IMG/VR virus record: IMGVR_UViG_3300044729_000032
Coordinates: 1 to 30,170 of that record
DNA length: 30,170 nt
Source: a virus
Reading direction: 5' to 3' (one strand)
Part shown: positions 1-7,794 of the stretch, piece by piece
Numbering within the stretch: the first letter of the stretch is position 1
How the letters are laid out: each line of letters starts with the position of its first letter
Translations under genes and position numbers: made by a program
Notes under the pieces: model-generated
Seen by the model: only the letters and a program-made list of their open reading frames with translations
Databases searched by the model: none
Told to the model about the DNA's origin: nothing

Positions 1-515
1 TTGATACGATAGATCTTCTAGAACATGTAACAAGGGTAGGAACGGGTTCAAGTCAGCAGGACTTGTCTATAACCCGTATTAGCGTATCTACATACGCAAC
101 CATCCCTAACAAGAACTCAACTGGTCGTCCTATTCAATTGTGGGTTAACCGCCAGTCAGGAGCCACCTACCCAATAGGTGGCAGACCAGAAGGCACAGAC
201 CCCACTACTGGGGTAGACCATCCTCAGATTTATGTATATCCAGCCCCAGATCAGAGCGATTACTACACGTTCGTCTACTGGCGCTTACGCAGAATACAAG
301 ACGCAGGCAATGGTATTAACACCCAAGACATACCCTTCAGGTTCCTTACCTGCCTGATTGCTGGCTTGGCATACTACCTCGCCGTTAAGATAGCTCCAGA
401 CCGCATACAGTCCCTAAAGGACCAGTATGAGGAACAGTGGAAGTTTGCTGCTGAAGAAGATAGAGACAAGTCTCCAGTGAGATTTGTCCCTCGCAGGGCT
501 TATATTTGTGGGTAA
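1..515 (+). CDS. Virion structural protein, probable connector component (5' partial)
   Basis: The reading frame is open from the left edge (first whole codon at base 3), so the true start lies outside the window and the TTG at 63 is not needed. The visible part is about 170 residues. Its C-terminal half has the conserved look of a phage protein placed just before the head-tail adaptor gene: a VYWRLRRIQDAG stretch, a TQDIPFRFL stretch and a short helix-forming segment around LIAGLAYYLAVKIAP. From memory, related proteins sit between the major capsid and adaptor genes in podovirus-like genomes and are called structural or tail-tubular-like proteins. Its end overlaps the next gene by a few codons. 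Exact role (adaptor-like ring or minor capsid) is inferred from position only. Confidence 0.7.
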   Translation, partial: DTIDLLEHVTRVGTGSSQQDLSITRISVSTYATIPNKNSTGRPIQLWVNRQSGATYPIGGRPEGTDPTTGVDHPQIYVYPAPDQSDYYTFVYWRLRRIQDAGNGINTQDIPFRFLTCLIAGLAYYLAVKIAPDRIQSLKDQYEEQWKFAAEEDRDKSPVRFVPRRAYICG

Positions 516-936
516 TAGGTTTGCGTCCGCCAAGAACTCGATTGCAGAGTGTGATCGATGCGGATTTAGGTTCAAGCTAACACAGCTAAAGGCTTTGATC
601 ATCAAGACAAAGCAAGTTAATATAATTGTTTGTCCTGAATGCTGGGAACCGGATCAGCCTCAGTTACAACTGGGGATGTATCCAATTGACGATCCGCAGG
701 CTGTAAGGAATCCTAGAAAGGATTTAAGCTATTTGCAGTCTGGTAATAGCGGGTTACAATTGGTTAATGGGTCAGGAACGTCTGTTGATGAAAACGGCTA
801 TCCTGAAGGCGGAAGTAGAATTATCCAGTGGGGCTATGCTCCTGTTGGAGGTTCTAGAGCAAACGATGTAGGGCTAACACCGAACTATCTAGCTTTATCA
901 TTCCAGCTAGGAACAGTAACAGTAGTTACAACTTAG
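508..936 (+). CDS. Zinc-ribbon virion-associated protein
   Basis: This 142-residue protein begins MGNRFASAKNSIAECDRCGF if read from the GTG at 508. I prefer that start to the in-frame TTG at 484 because remembered homologues begin with a similar 'FASxKNxIAECDRCG' sequence right after the initiator. Two CxxC pairs (C15/C18 and C42/C45), separated by a basic KLTQLKALIIKTKQ segment, make a classic four-cysteine zinc ribbon. The rest is Gly/Ser/Asn-rich, with a conserved-looking QPQLQLGMYPIDDPQAVRNP stretch. The start lies inside the end of the upstream structural gene, suggesting coupled translation. The family is common next to podovirus adaptor genes but its function is not known to me. Structural zinc binding is an inference from the cysteines. 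Confidence 0.8.
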   Translation: MGNRFASAKNSIAECDRCGFRFKLTQLKALIIKTKQVNIIVCPECWEPDQPQLQLGMYPIDDPQAVRNPRKDLSYLQSGNSGLQLVNGSGTSVDENGYPEGGSRIIQWGYAPVGGSRANDVGLTPNYLALSFQLGTVTVVTT

Positions 937-945
937 GAGCTTAAA

Positions 946-1056
946 ATGGCAAAAGGCGGAAAGACTAACGAACAAATGAAGAAGCTGGGTCGCGGTCTGG
1001 CTAAAGTCGCTAACCAGAAGAAGCCGGTTCGTCCTGTAAAAAAGGAAGGAATATGA
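946..1056 (+). CDS. Tiny basic virion-region protein (36 aa)
   Basis: A 36-residue, strongly basic protein starting MAKGGKTNEQMKKLGRGL. The start has a good ribosome site (TAGGAG about 10 bases upstream), and the stop overlaps the start of the next gene as ATGA. Lys and Arg make up about a third of the residues and there are no cysteines or hydrophobic segments. Similar 'MAKGGxTNxxMKKxGRxxAKVANQK' micro-proteins recur, from memory, in the same place in related phage genomes, which with the ribosome site argues that it is real despite its size. A DNA- or head-associated minor component is possible, but no function can be assigned. Confidence 0.7.
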   Translation: MAKGGKTNEQMKKLGRGLAKVANQKKPVRPVKKEGI

Positions 1057-1196
1057 GCATATATAGAGACCCTAAGTCAGTTCCTGTGCAGAAGGATAAC
1101 GGATATCCAAACAATATCCCTAACACACAGACCCAGAAGACCCGTGGTACTGGAGCCGCCACCAAAGGCACTGGTCACTCGAAGAAGATGGGCTAA
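1053..1196 (+). CDS. Small glycine/threonine-rich virion-region protein (47 aa)
   Basis: A 47-residue protein starting at the ATG of an ATGA overlap with the preceding micro-gene; its own stop codon shares one base with the adaptor ATG (TAATG). The C-terminal half reads TRGTGAATKGTGHSKKMG, a Gly/Thr/Lys-rich tail that I recognise as a recurring small-protein signature ('RGTGAATKGT') in tailed-phage and prophage structural clusters. The N-terminal half is polar, with a PNNIPNTQTQ stretch. The tight overlaps on both sides make translation by coupling likely. It may be a minor virion part; nothing in the sequence gives a biochemical role. Confidence 0.7.
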   Translation: MSIYRDPKSVPVQKDNGYPNNIPNTQTQKTRGTGAATKGTGHSKKMG

Positions 1197-1891
1197 TGAA
1201 TTACACGGAACTATCGCAGACAATTAAGGCATATTGTGAGAATGAGTTCCCACAAACAGTCAGTAGCTTTACGTCTGCCCAACAGATCAATACATTCATT
1301 GATCAAGCAGAGCAACGGATATATAACAGCGTTCAGTTTCCTTCAATACGGAAGAATGTCACTGGGGTATTAACCGCTAATAATCAATATCTGTCAGCGC
1401 CCGGAGATTTTCTGGCAGTTTACTCAATGGCTGTTATAGACACAGTCACTGATGCGTATGATTTCTTGCTTAACAAGGATGTTAACTTCATACGGGCTGC
1501 TTACCCTATCAAGACAGATACGGGAAAGCCGCAATACTATGCCCTGTTTGGACCAACAACCACTAACGATGCATCGCCTATCATAACGAATGAACTGTCA
1601 TTCATTCTTGGACCAACTCCTGACTTGGCATATGACGTAGAGCTTCATTACTATTACTACCCTGAGTCAATTGTTACTGCCACTACAACATGGCTTGGGG
1701 ATAACTTTTATAGTGTCCTGCTTTATGGCGCGATGCTGGAAGCAGCAGCGTTTATGAAGTCAGACAAAGACGTTATGGAAAATTACGTTTCTCGATATAA
1801 TGAAGCATTGGCACTAGCTAAACGTCTGGGTGATGGAATGGAAAGACAGGATGCCTACAGGTCTGGGCAAGTACGGATACCGGTGAAATAA
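1196..1891 (+). CDS. Head-tail adaptor (P22 gp4 / SU10-adaptor type)
   Basis: This 231-residue protein matches the helical adaptor family that forms the ring under the portal of short-tailed phages. It starts MNYTELSQTIKAYCENEF, then has an acidic helix with FIDQAEQRIYNSVQFPSIRKN, then a beta segment (NQYLSAPGDFLAVYSM), a conserved LGPTPDLAYDVELHYYYYPE stretch, and a C-terminal helix (LLYGAMLEAAAFMKSDKDVMENYVSRYNEAL) that in this family packs against the portal. Length is typical for the family. It is coupled at both ends by one-base TAATG overlaps. Known family role: it docks to the portal after packaging and carries the nozzle and tail. Assignment is from sequence pattern; the P22 gp4 versus SU10 naming is not resolved. 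Confidence 0.82.
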   Translation: MNYTELSQTIKAYCENEFPQTVSSFTSAQQINTFIDQAEQRIYNSVQFPSIRKNVTGVLTANNQYLSAPGDFLAVYSMAVIDTVTDAYDFLLNKDVNFIRAAYPIKTDTGKPQYYALFGPTTTNDASPIITNELSFILGPTPDLAYDVELHYYYYPESIVTATTTWLGDNFYSVLLYGAMLEAAAFMKSDKDVMENYVSRYNEALALAKRLGDGMERQDAYRSGQVRIPVK

Positions 1892-2307
1892 TGCCATTTA
1901 CCGGAAACTTTACCTGTGACGTATTCAAATCAGGAGTTCTTGATGGGAACTTTGATTTTGGTGTTGGCACAACAAACGTATTCAAGATAGCGCTGTATAC
2001 CAATGCATCAACTCTTGATCAGGATACCGCTGCCTATACAACCGTTGGCGAGGTTGTAGCGACTGGGTATACTGCCGGTGGTAATGTCCTATCTCCAACC
2101 TTGAGCATACTGGACGGGACCGCATTTATCACCTTCACTAATACCTCGTGGACAAGTGCATTGACCGCTCGTGGAGCGCTTATTTATAAGGTTGGTGGTG
2201 CAGCGGTTTGTGTTTTAGATTTTGGTTCAGACAAGATCTCAACTACAACATTCCAAGTAGAGTTTCCAGCCGCTTCCAATACTTCAGCAATTATTAGACT
2301 TTCCTAA
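1891..2307 (+). CDS. Beta-rich phage structural protein, unknown function
   Basis: A 138-residue protein beginning MPFTGNFTCDVFKSGVLDG. It is rich in Thr, Ser, Gly and aromatic residues in alternating patterns, with no long helices, as expected of a beta-sandwich virion protein. The last part, VLDFGSDKISTTTFQVEF, is a pattern I remember from proteins encoded beside adaptor genes in related phages. Its ATG shares one base with the adaptor stop codon. A strong AAAGGAG site follows for the next gene. It could be a tail- or capsid-decoration protein. Function is unassigned. Confidence 0.65.
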   Translation: MPFTGNFTCDVFKSGVLDGNFDFGVGTTNVFKIALYTNASTLDQDTAAYTTVGEVVATGYTAGGNVLSPTLSILDGTAFITFTNTSWTSALTARGALIYKVGGAAVCVLDFGSDKISTTTFQVEFPAASNTSAIIRLS

Positions 2308-2318
2308 AGGAGTTTCAA

Positions 2319-2894
2319 ATGATTTCAAATAAAGCAGTTTCTGTAGATAAAGTAGGCGCAAGTGTTCTGCTAAGTGGGGCGACAGTTTCCGCCGCTGGTG
2401 GCGCTGGCGTATTTACAATTCAGTGTATCGACAAAGACGGCAAACTGAAATGGGAAGAAAAGAACCCAAATCTGGTTGTTAACGTAGGTCTTCAAGACAT
2501 GAATGACAAGTACTTCTCTGGAGCTGCCTATACCGCAGCTTGGTATCTAGGTCTAATTACTGGTCCCGGTCCTGCAACCATTGTTGCAGCAGATACCTTG
2601 GCTTCACATGCTGGATGGACTGAGTACACAGACTACACTGGCAACCGTAAGGCTGTAACTTTTGGCTCTGCAACTGTTGCCGATCCTTCAGTTATTGATA
2701 ACTCAGGCGCACCTAGTGCGTTTGCTATTACGGCTCCCGGCGGCACTGTTGCTGGCGCATTCCTTACTGATGTGGCTACAGGTACAGGAGGTATTTTGTT
2801 CTCAGCTTCTGACTTCCAGTCCCCCGGTGATCGTGCTGTAGTTGCTGGCGATACTTTGAATGTTACTTACACATTCAGCCTTGACGCTGCATAA
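2319..2894 (+). CDS. Phage structural protein, unknown function (191 aa)
   Basis: Preceded by a near-ideal AAAGGAG ribosome site, suggesting high expression. The 191-residue product has the conserved core HNLVVN-like segment (here PNLVVNVGLQDMNDKYFSG), followed by AAWYLGLITGPGP and DTLASHAGWTEY, and it ends with GDRAVVAGDTLNVTYTFSLD. I recognise this as a recurring family in Gram-negative phage morphogenesis clusters, probably a beta-sandwich decoration or tail-attached protein. It lies between another beta-rich protein and a 59-residue protein with an equally strong ribosome site. Major-capsid identity is unlikely because it is too small and lies downstream of the adaptor. Confidence 0.68.
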   Translation: MISNKAVSVDKVGASVLLSGATVSAAGGAGVFTIQCIDKDGKLKWEEKNPNLVVNVGLQDMNDKYFSGAAYTAAWYLGLITGPGPATIVAADTLASHAGWTEYTDYTGNRKAVTFGSATVADPSVIDNSGAPSAFAITAPGGTVAGAFLTDVATGTGGILFSASDFQSPGDRAVVAGDTLNVTYTFSLDAA

Positions 2895-2906
2895 GGAGAT
2901 ATAAAA

Positions 2907-3086
2907 ATGGCAACTAAATTTACCAAAGGTCAGGTTGTTCAAGTTCTTGCTGTTACCCCACAAGGTCCAGTACAAGCTCTCCGTATGACTGAAGATGGAG
3001 ACTTCTTCTATCACATTGAGTGGACTGACGCTGCCGGGGTTAAGCAAAACCGTTGGTTTCCAGAAGCTGCTTTGACCGAAGCGTAA
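2907..3086 (+). CDS. Small conserved phage protein (59 aa), SH3-like candidate
   Basis: A 59-residue protein starting MATKFTKGQVVQVLAV with a strong AAGGAGAT site nine bases upstream. The pattern of short strands (GQVVQVLAVTPQGPVQALRM, FFYHIEWTDAAGVKQNRWFP) is what a small SH3-like beta barrel would give: a 'KGQVV' opening strand, an EW..A.G....RWFPE turn, and a final EAAL. The stop TAA is directly followed by the GTG start of the repeat protein, so translation of that gene may depend on termination here. The SH3-like reading is inference from the strand pattern; the function is unknown. Confidence 0.7.
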   Translation: MATKFTKGQVVQVLAVTPQGPVQALRMTEDGDFFYHIEWTDAAGVKQNRWFPEAALTEA

Positions 3087-3087
3087 T

Positions 3088-4776
3088 GTGTTTGGAATCT
3101 CACCATTCGCGGCTGCACCATTTGCGTCACTAGCGGGAGCTTTTCTAAACTCTGAAGTTAATGAGTCAGCTTCTGCTTCTGATGCTGTATCAAATAGCGC
3201 AACTGCGAATCGTGCGATTCAAGAAATAACAAACTGTGCTGATGCAGTATCTGCACATGTCAATCTAATATCTTCCATACAAGAGTCTGTCATTGTCGAA
3301 GACTTGGTCTTTGGTTATGCGGATATAAGCCGCTCTATTGACGAGGCGGCTACCGCATCAGACTCTATTGTGGGTCAGCCTGCCACTCCTGTATTCATAA
3401 TTGAGTCAGTTACTGCAACAGATGCAGCAACAGCATCCGCTGACCTTAGTTTGGCAATAGATGAGGCTGCTACAGCCTCTGATCAAGTATCAGCCCTCCG
3501 TGAGCTACCCGGATCAATACAAGAATCCTCTACCGCATCTGACCAAGTGTCAGTTCTTGCTGAATTTGCTTCAGACATTGCTGAGACCGCTACTGGCACA
3601 GACCAAGTCTCTTCCATTGCTACATTCTTAAATAATATCAATGAGGCAGTTACTGCGACCGATACAGTCGAGGCTCTCGCTATATTTGAGACTGCAGTTC
3701 ATGAGAGTGTTGCGGCAGCAGATCAAATAAGTTCAAGTGAAGACTTTGCCTCAATCATTGCAGAGAGCGCTACAGGCGCGGATCAAGTAGACGCAACTCG
3801 CAGTTTACCCGGAAGCATTGCAGAGTCGGTAACTGGAAGTGAGCAGGTCTTTGCGGCAGCTATATTTGCTGCAGATGTCCATGAGCTAGTCACTGCACAA
3901 GATACAGTAGTAGCAGTAGCTACATTTGTCGCGACTATAGATGAATCAGCCTCTGTTTTGGACTCTACTTTAGCGGTTCTAGACTTTGTAGTAGCTATAA
4001 ATGAGTCAGTAACGGCTTCAGATCAGGTAAGCGCAGAGGAAGTATTTGCATCAGCTGTAGCAGAGAGCGCGGTTGCAGAAGATCAGGTCTTCTCAGCAGT
4101 GAGTTTAAACGGATCAATAGATGAGTCGGCTACTGGGCTAGATGAGGTCTTTGCTCAAGCGGACATGAACTCGGAGGTTATAGAGGTTGTCTCTGCTTCT
4201 GATGCTACGGCAGCTCAAGCCGTATTTGAAGTTGATATAGCGGAGCAGGTAGCGGCATCTGGGCAAGTAATTGCTGGGGTAGACTTCAGTTCAGAAATTC
4301 AGGAAAGCGCTACAGCAGAAGATCAGGTAGCCTCTACTTACAGTATTGGCAGCTCTATACAAGAGTCTGCCGCTGGGTCAGAGGTTGTGCAGGCATTAGC
4401 CTACTTGAATGGATTCGTTAATGAGGGAGCTTCTGCTTCAGATTCCATTGAAAGCATGGCAGAGTTCCATTCAAGCATACAGGAGTTGATTAACGCTGCT
4501 TCAACTACATCCGCTGCCGCTAACTTTATATCCACAGTTAATGAATTTGCTCTAGCCTCAGACTCTCTTACTAGAAGGCTGCTCTGGGAGATAATTAATG
4601 ACTTTGAGGTTACTGATTGGAATACAATAAATACCGCAGATTCATCCCAGTGGGCTAATTTAAACACGGCTGGAGCCACCACTTGGGATACAATAAATAA
4701 TTCAGAAAGTACTGCTTGGGGTACAATAAATACTTCAGACGCAGGTGGTTGGCAAGTGATTAAAACTCAACCATAA
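3088..4776 (+). CDS. Tandem-repeat tail protein (23 x 20-residue repeats)
   Basis: This 562-residue protein starts at GTG one base after the previous stop (MFGISPFAAAPFASLAG). Residues 25-484 are 23 consecutive 20-residue units with no insertion or deletion. The consensus is xESxTASDQVSAxAxFxxxI, followed by half a unit. Residues 498-562 change to an 11-residue repeat with tryptophans at 500, 511, 522, 533, 544 and 555 and a W.TINT pattern. The composition is Ala/Ser/acidic, with one Cys (in unit 2) and very little Lys or Arg. Such strict periodicity fits an elongated solenoid or fibre. Position before two tail-fibre genes suggests a tail appendage or fibre shaft; I recall similar 'ESATASD' repeats in phage tail genes. 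Poor ribosome site, so stop-start reinitiation from the upstream gene is likely. Confidence 0.78.
   Translation: MFGISPFAAAPFASLAGAFLNSEVNESASASDAVSNSATANRAIQEITNCADAVSAHVNLISSIQESVIVEDLVFGYADISRSIDEAATASDSIVGQPATPVFIIESVTATDAATASADLSLAIDEAATASDQVSALRELPGSIQESSTASDQVSVLAEFASDIAETATGTDQVSSIATFLNNINEAVTATDTVEALAIFETAVHESVAAADQISSSEDFASIIAESATGADQVDATRSLPGSIAESVTGSEQVFAAAIFAADVHELVTAQDTVVAVATFVATIDESASVLDSTLAVLDFVVAINESVTASDQVSAEEVFASAVAESAVAEDQVFSAVSLNGSIDESATGLDEVFAQADMNSEVIEVVSASDATAAQAVFEVDIAEQVAASGQVIAGVDFSSEIQESATAEDQVASTYSIGSSIQESAAGSEVVQALAYLNGFVNEGASASDSIESMAEFHSSIQELINAASTTSAAANFISTVNEFALASDSLTRRLLWEIINDFEVTDWNTINTADSSQWANLNTAGATTWDTINNSESTAWGTINTSDAGGWQVIKTQP
3160..4539 (+). repeat. 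23 in-phase 60-bp coding repeats
   Basis: Each unit encodes 20 residues of the form xESxTASDQVSAxAxFxxxI. Nucleotide identity between units is low but the protein register never slips. Units 6, 11 and 16 share an L(P/N)GSI end at exactly 100-residue spacing, a hint of a 5-unit higher-order repeat. Confidence 0.9.
4579..4773 (+). repeat. 33-bp coding repeats (six Trp at 11-residue spacing)
   Basis: The last 65 residues of the repeat protein contain Trp at 500, 511, 522, 533, 544 and 555, exactly 11 apart, mostly within W.TIN(T/N) units. This is a C-terminal cap unlike the 20-residue repeats before it. Confidence 0.88.
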
Positions 4777-4785
4777 TAGGGACAT

Positions 4786-7776
4786 ATGGCACTCATCTTA
4801 GCTGACAGAGTAAAAGAGACTTCCACCACCGCAGGCAATGGCACATTCACGCTTGCTGGGGCTGCTGCTGGCTTTCAGTCCTTTGCTGTAGTTGGCGATG
4901 GAAATACCACCTACTACTGTATTGCAGGACAAGGGACTAATGAGTGGGAAGTAGGCATTGGAACCTATACGTCTTCTGGCACTACACTAGCCCGTACTAC
5001 AGTTCTATCTAACAGTTCAGCAACAGAGCCAACAGCTCTGGTATTTGCCGCTGGGACCAAGGACGTATTCGTTACTTACCCTTCAGAGAAGTCAGTCAAT
5101 CTGGACGCATCAGGCAATGCAACTGCATTAGGTACTCCAGTAGCCTTTACAGGTACAAACATAACTGGCACTGCAGCAGGTCTTACAGCAGGAGCCGCAA
5201 CAGTATTAGCAACGGCAAGGAACATAGCAGGTGTGTCTTTTAATGGTTCGGCTTCTATAGCTATTCCATTAGAGAATCTATCCGATGTATCAATTGGCAC
5301 TGCGGTGGTTAATGAATTGCTTGGGTATAACGGCACGGCTTGGGTTAATGTTGCACCAAACTCGGCATCAGCTGGGACAGGGGTTGTATTTTATAACGCC
5401 ACTCCAGTCATAACTGCGGCGGGAGCTAACAACGATGTAGCTCTTCTTACCTTTGCATCCATCCCAGTAACAACGGCAGAGCAGGTCATTACAGGCACGG
5501 CAGTTAATAACACGGTGCTTTTCTCTGCTTTTATCACTGTTGCGCTGAATAGACTTCTATTTGATGCCGGGATATATGACTTCACAATATGGTCTGGTGT
5601 AGACAGCATTGCTGGCGGTTCTGTTACAACCATTACTAGACAGATATATACAGCCACTCCTTTTGTAGTTGGCACTGTAACTACCACAGGAACAGGATCA
5701 AGCCGCACAGCCACGGCATCATCAGGAACGCCCTTTGCTACTTCAGTGATAGATGCTTCTGCTACAAATACAGACGCATCATATTTACAGACCCCCCAAG
5801 GTCTATATCAGATAACAGCTAGAACCTCTGATACGGTAGTAACTATTACCACGCCTAGTGGGTATACCAATGAGTCGGCAGTTGCTGGCACTGCATGGAA
5901 AAAACTGTTTGGAGTTACTACTCCAGCAATAACGTCTATATCTCCTAACTACTCTGAATTAAGTATATATACAACTCAGCCATCAACGGTAGTTACTGCC
6001 GCAACAAAGATGGGTATTCTTGGGTTTGTTACTTCAGATGCCACTAGGACTATATCGCTGACCTACAATGGCGAAGATAGAAATACCCACGTTAATACGC
6101 CTCTAGCTAATCTACACAATGACTTGGCAGGGTTACAGGGCGGAGTTGCTACAGAGTATTTTCACTCTACCTCTGCTGAATATACCGGCACAGGTACTGG
6201 AGTCTTTGTAAGGGAAACAAGCCCTACTCTAGTAACCCCAGATCTAGGCACTCCAAGTGCGTTAGTAGGCACTAACATTAGCGGAACTGCTACAGCCTTT
6301 ACATCTAGTAACGTAACCACCAACGCTAACTTAACAAACGAAGCTACCTCGTCTGGGAGTAATGCAGTAACCTTAACCAACTCAGCGGTTATAGGCAAGG
6401 TCTTAACTGGTTATGTCTCAGGGGCAGGTACAGTAGCGGCTACAGATACCATTCTTCAGGCGATAGAGAAGTTAAATGGAAATGCTGCGGGGGCTACAGG
6501 CACCGTAACAACGGTCTCAGTGGTATCAAATAATGGCTTTGCTGGCACAGTAGCTACGGCTACATCTACTCCGGCTATAACTTTAACAACTACAGTAACA
6601 GGCATGTTGAAGGGCAGTAATGTGTCTGGGATTGTAAGTGCTGCAACAGCAGCGTCAGACTATGTGGCTCCAAGTGCATATGCTTCAGCTAACGGTCTTA
6701 CAATGGCTACAGCTAGGCTACTGGGCAGGACTACAGCAGCAACAGGGGCAGCAGAAGAAATCACAGTGGGGACTGGGTTGTCCCTGTCAGCGGGGACGCT
6801 GTCTGCCAGTGGTGGCGTAACAACAATAGGGTTTGGTACTACTGGTCTAACTCCATCGGCAGCAACAGGCGGGGTAGTCACGGTTGCCGGTACTTTAGCT
6901 GTAGCTAACGGTGGCACAGGAGTTACCTCTTCTACTGGTAGCGGTGCTAATGTGTTGGGGACTAGCCCTACTTTGGTAACCCCAGTATTGGGCGCGGCAA
7001 CTGCAACAACATTAGTGGTAAGTGACAGTGTAAGCACACCAAACACTTTTGGATTTAAGAATTTATTAATTAATGCTGGGTATACTATTAACCAACGCGT
7101 GTATGTATCGGGTGCAGCATTAGCTACAACAGCTTACGGTCACGATAGATGGAAGGCTGGAGCAAGTGGGGGAGATTATTCATTTACTCAAAATGCCTCA
7201 AGTACAACCATTACTATTGCTGCTGGCAAGAGTTTAATTCAGGTAGTAGAAGATAAGAATGTAAATGGCACTAGCTTTGTATTAAGCTGGACAGGTACGG
7301 CACAGGCTCGTTATGCAGTTAACAGCGCCACCCCCGCTGGTGGTTATGCTTCTAGTCCTATTCTTATTACAGGGCAAACTCAAGGCACTACAATGAGTGT
7401 TGAGTTTAATGCTGGCACGTTAACAAGACCCCAGCTTGAACTTGGATCATTAAATACTTCGTTTGATTACCGTGCATTTTCTGCTGAGTTAGCGATGTGT
7501 CAAAGATACTATATTCAATACGCAGGAAGTACCGGGTTTGGTTTAAATTATGGCGCTCCAACAATAAATAACACTTTTAGGGCAACATTTTCAATGCCAG
7601 TTCAAATGCGTATAGCTCCAGTTATTAATACTCCGACAAGCACTCGTGCAAATGTGGCAACAATTGCTTATTCGGCTCCCAGCCCTTTTATTTGGGTTAT
7701 AAATATCACGTCAACTACTACAGGTAACTGTTCCGTAGTTATTACTACTGCGGTCACTCTGTCTGCAGAACTTTAG
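4786..7776 (+). CDS. Tail fibre-like protein with carbohydrate-module C-terminus
   Basis: A 996-residue protein with an AGGGA site before ATG. Residues 1-105 (MALILADRVKETSTTAGNGT to FVTYPSEKSV) are a common phage tail N-terminal domain with the WEVGIGTYTSSGTTLARTTVL signature. The middle is Gly/Ser/Thr/Ala-rich fibre sequence with repeated SPTLVTPxLGTP and VANGGTGVTSSTG cassettes. From about residue 760 a KNLLINAGYTINQR stretch opens a C-terminal beta-sandwich domain; it continues through HDRWKAG, FVLSWTGTAQARY and RPQLELGSLNTSFDYRAFSAELAMCQRYY, a pattern well known at the ends of phage tail proteins and thought to bind glycans. It shares cassettes with the next gene. It probably takes part in receptor binding, but the host target is unknown. 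Confidence 0.85.
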   Translation: MALILADRVKETSTTAGNGTFTLAGAAAGFQSFAVVGDGNTTYYCIAGQGTNEWEVGIGTYTSSGTTLARTTVLSNSSATEPTALVFAAGTKDVFVTYPSEKSVNLDASGNATALGTPVAFTGTNITGTAAGLTAGAATVLATARNIAGVSFNGSASIAIPLENLSDVSIGTAVVNELLGYNGTAWVNVAPNSASAGTGVVFYNATPVITAAGANNDVALLTFASIPVTTAEQVITGTAVNNTVLFSAFITVALNRLLFDAGIYDFTIWSGVDSIAGGSVTTITRQIYTATPFVVGTVTTTGTGSSRTATASSGTPFATSVIDASATNTDASYLQTPQGLYQITARTSDTVVTITTPSGYTNESAVAGTAWKKLFGVTTPAITSISPNYSELSIYTTQPSTVVTAATKMGILGFVTSDATRTISLTYNGEDRNTHVNTPLANLHNDLAGLQGGVATEYFHSTSAEYTGTGTGVFVRETSPTLVTPDLGTPSALVGTNISGTATAFTSSNVTTNANLTNEATSSGSNAVTLTNSAVIGKVLTGYVSGAGTVAATDTILQAIEKLNGNAAGATGTVTTVSVVSNNGFAGTVATATSTPAITLTTTVTGMLKGSNVSGIVSAATAASDYVAPSAYASANGLTMATARLLGRTTAATGAAEEITVGTGLSLSAGTLSASGGVTTIGFGTTGLTPSAATGGVVTVAGTLAVANGGTGVTSSTGSGANVLGTSPTLVTPVLGAATATTLVVSDSVSTPNTFGFKNLLINAGYTINQRVYVSGAALATTAYGHDRWKAGASGGDYSFTQNASSTTITIAAGKSLIQVVEDKNVNGTSFVLSWTGTAQARYAVNSATPAGGYASSPILITGQTQGTTMSVEFNAGTLTRPQLELGSLNTSFDYRAFSAELAMCQRYYIQYAGSTGFGLNYGAPTINNTFRATFSMPVQMRIAPVINTPTSTRANVATIAYSAPSPFIWVINITSTTTGNCSVVITTAVTLSAEL
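6892..6938 (+). repeat. Tail-fibre cassette copy 1 (partner at 8803-8849)
   Basis: These 47 bases and those at 8803-8849 differ at about six positions and encode the identical peptide TLAVANGGTGVTSSTG in the two neighbouring fibre genes. They are a possible recombination point for swapping fibre ends. Confidence 0.75.
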
Positions 7777-7794
7777 GTTTTCAAAGGATAAATC

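Noticed and set aside
484-507. TTG at 484 as start of the zinc-ribbon gene
   Set aside because: The GTG at 508 places the conserved FASAKN segment right after the initiator, as I remember for homologues; neither start has a strong ribosome site.
63-515. TTG at 63 as the start of the first gene
   Set aside because: The frame is open back to the left edge with protein-like sequence, so the gene is cut by the window rather than starting there.
3160-4539. CRISPR-like array
   Set aside because: The 60-bp periodicity is of coding repeats in one frame with diverged DNA, not identical repeats with unique spacers.
5788-5805. Short hairpin GACC...GGTC around CCCCAA as a terminator
   Set aside because: Four-base stem inside a coding region with no T-run.
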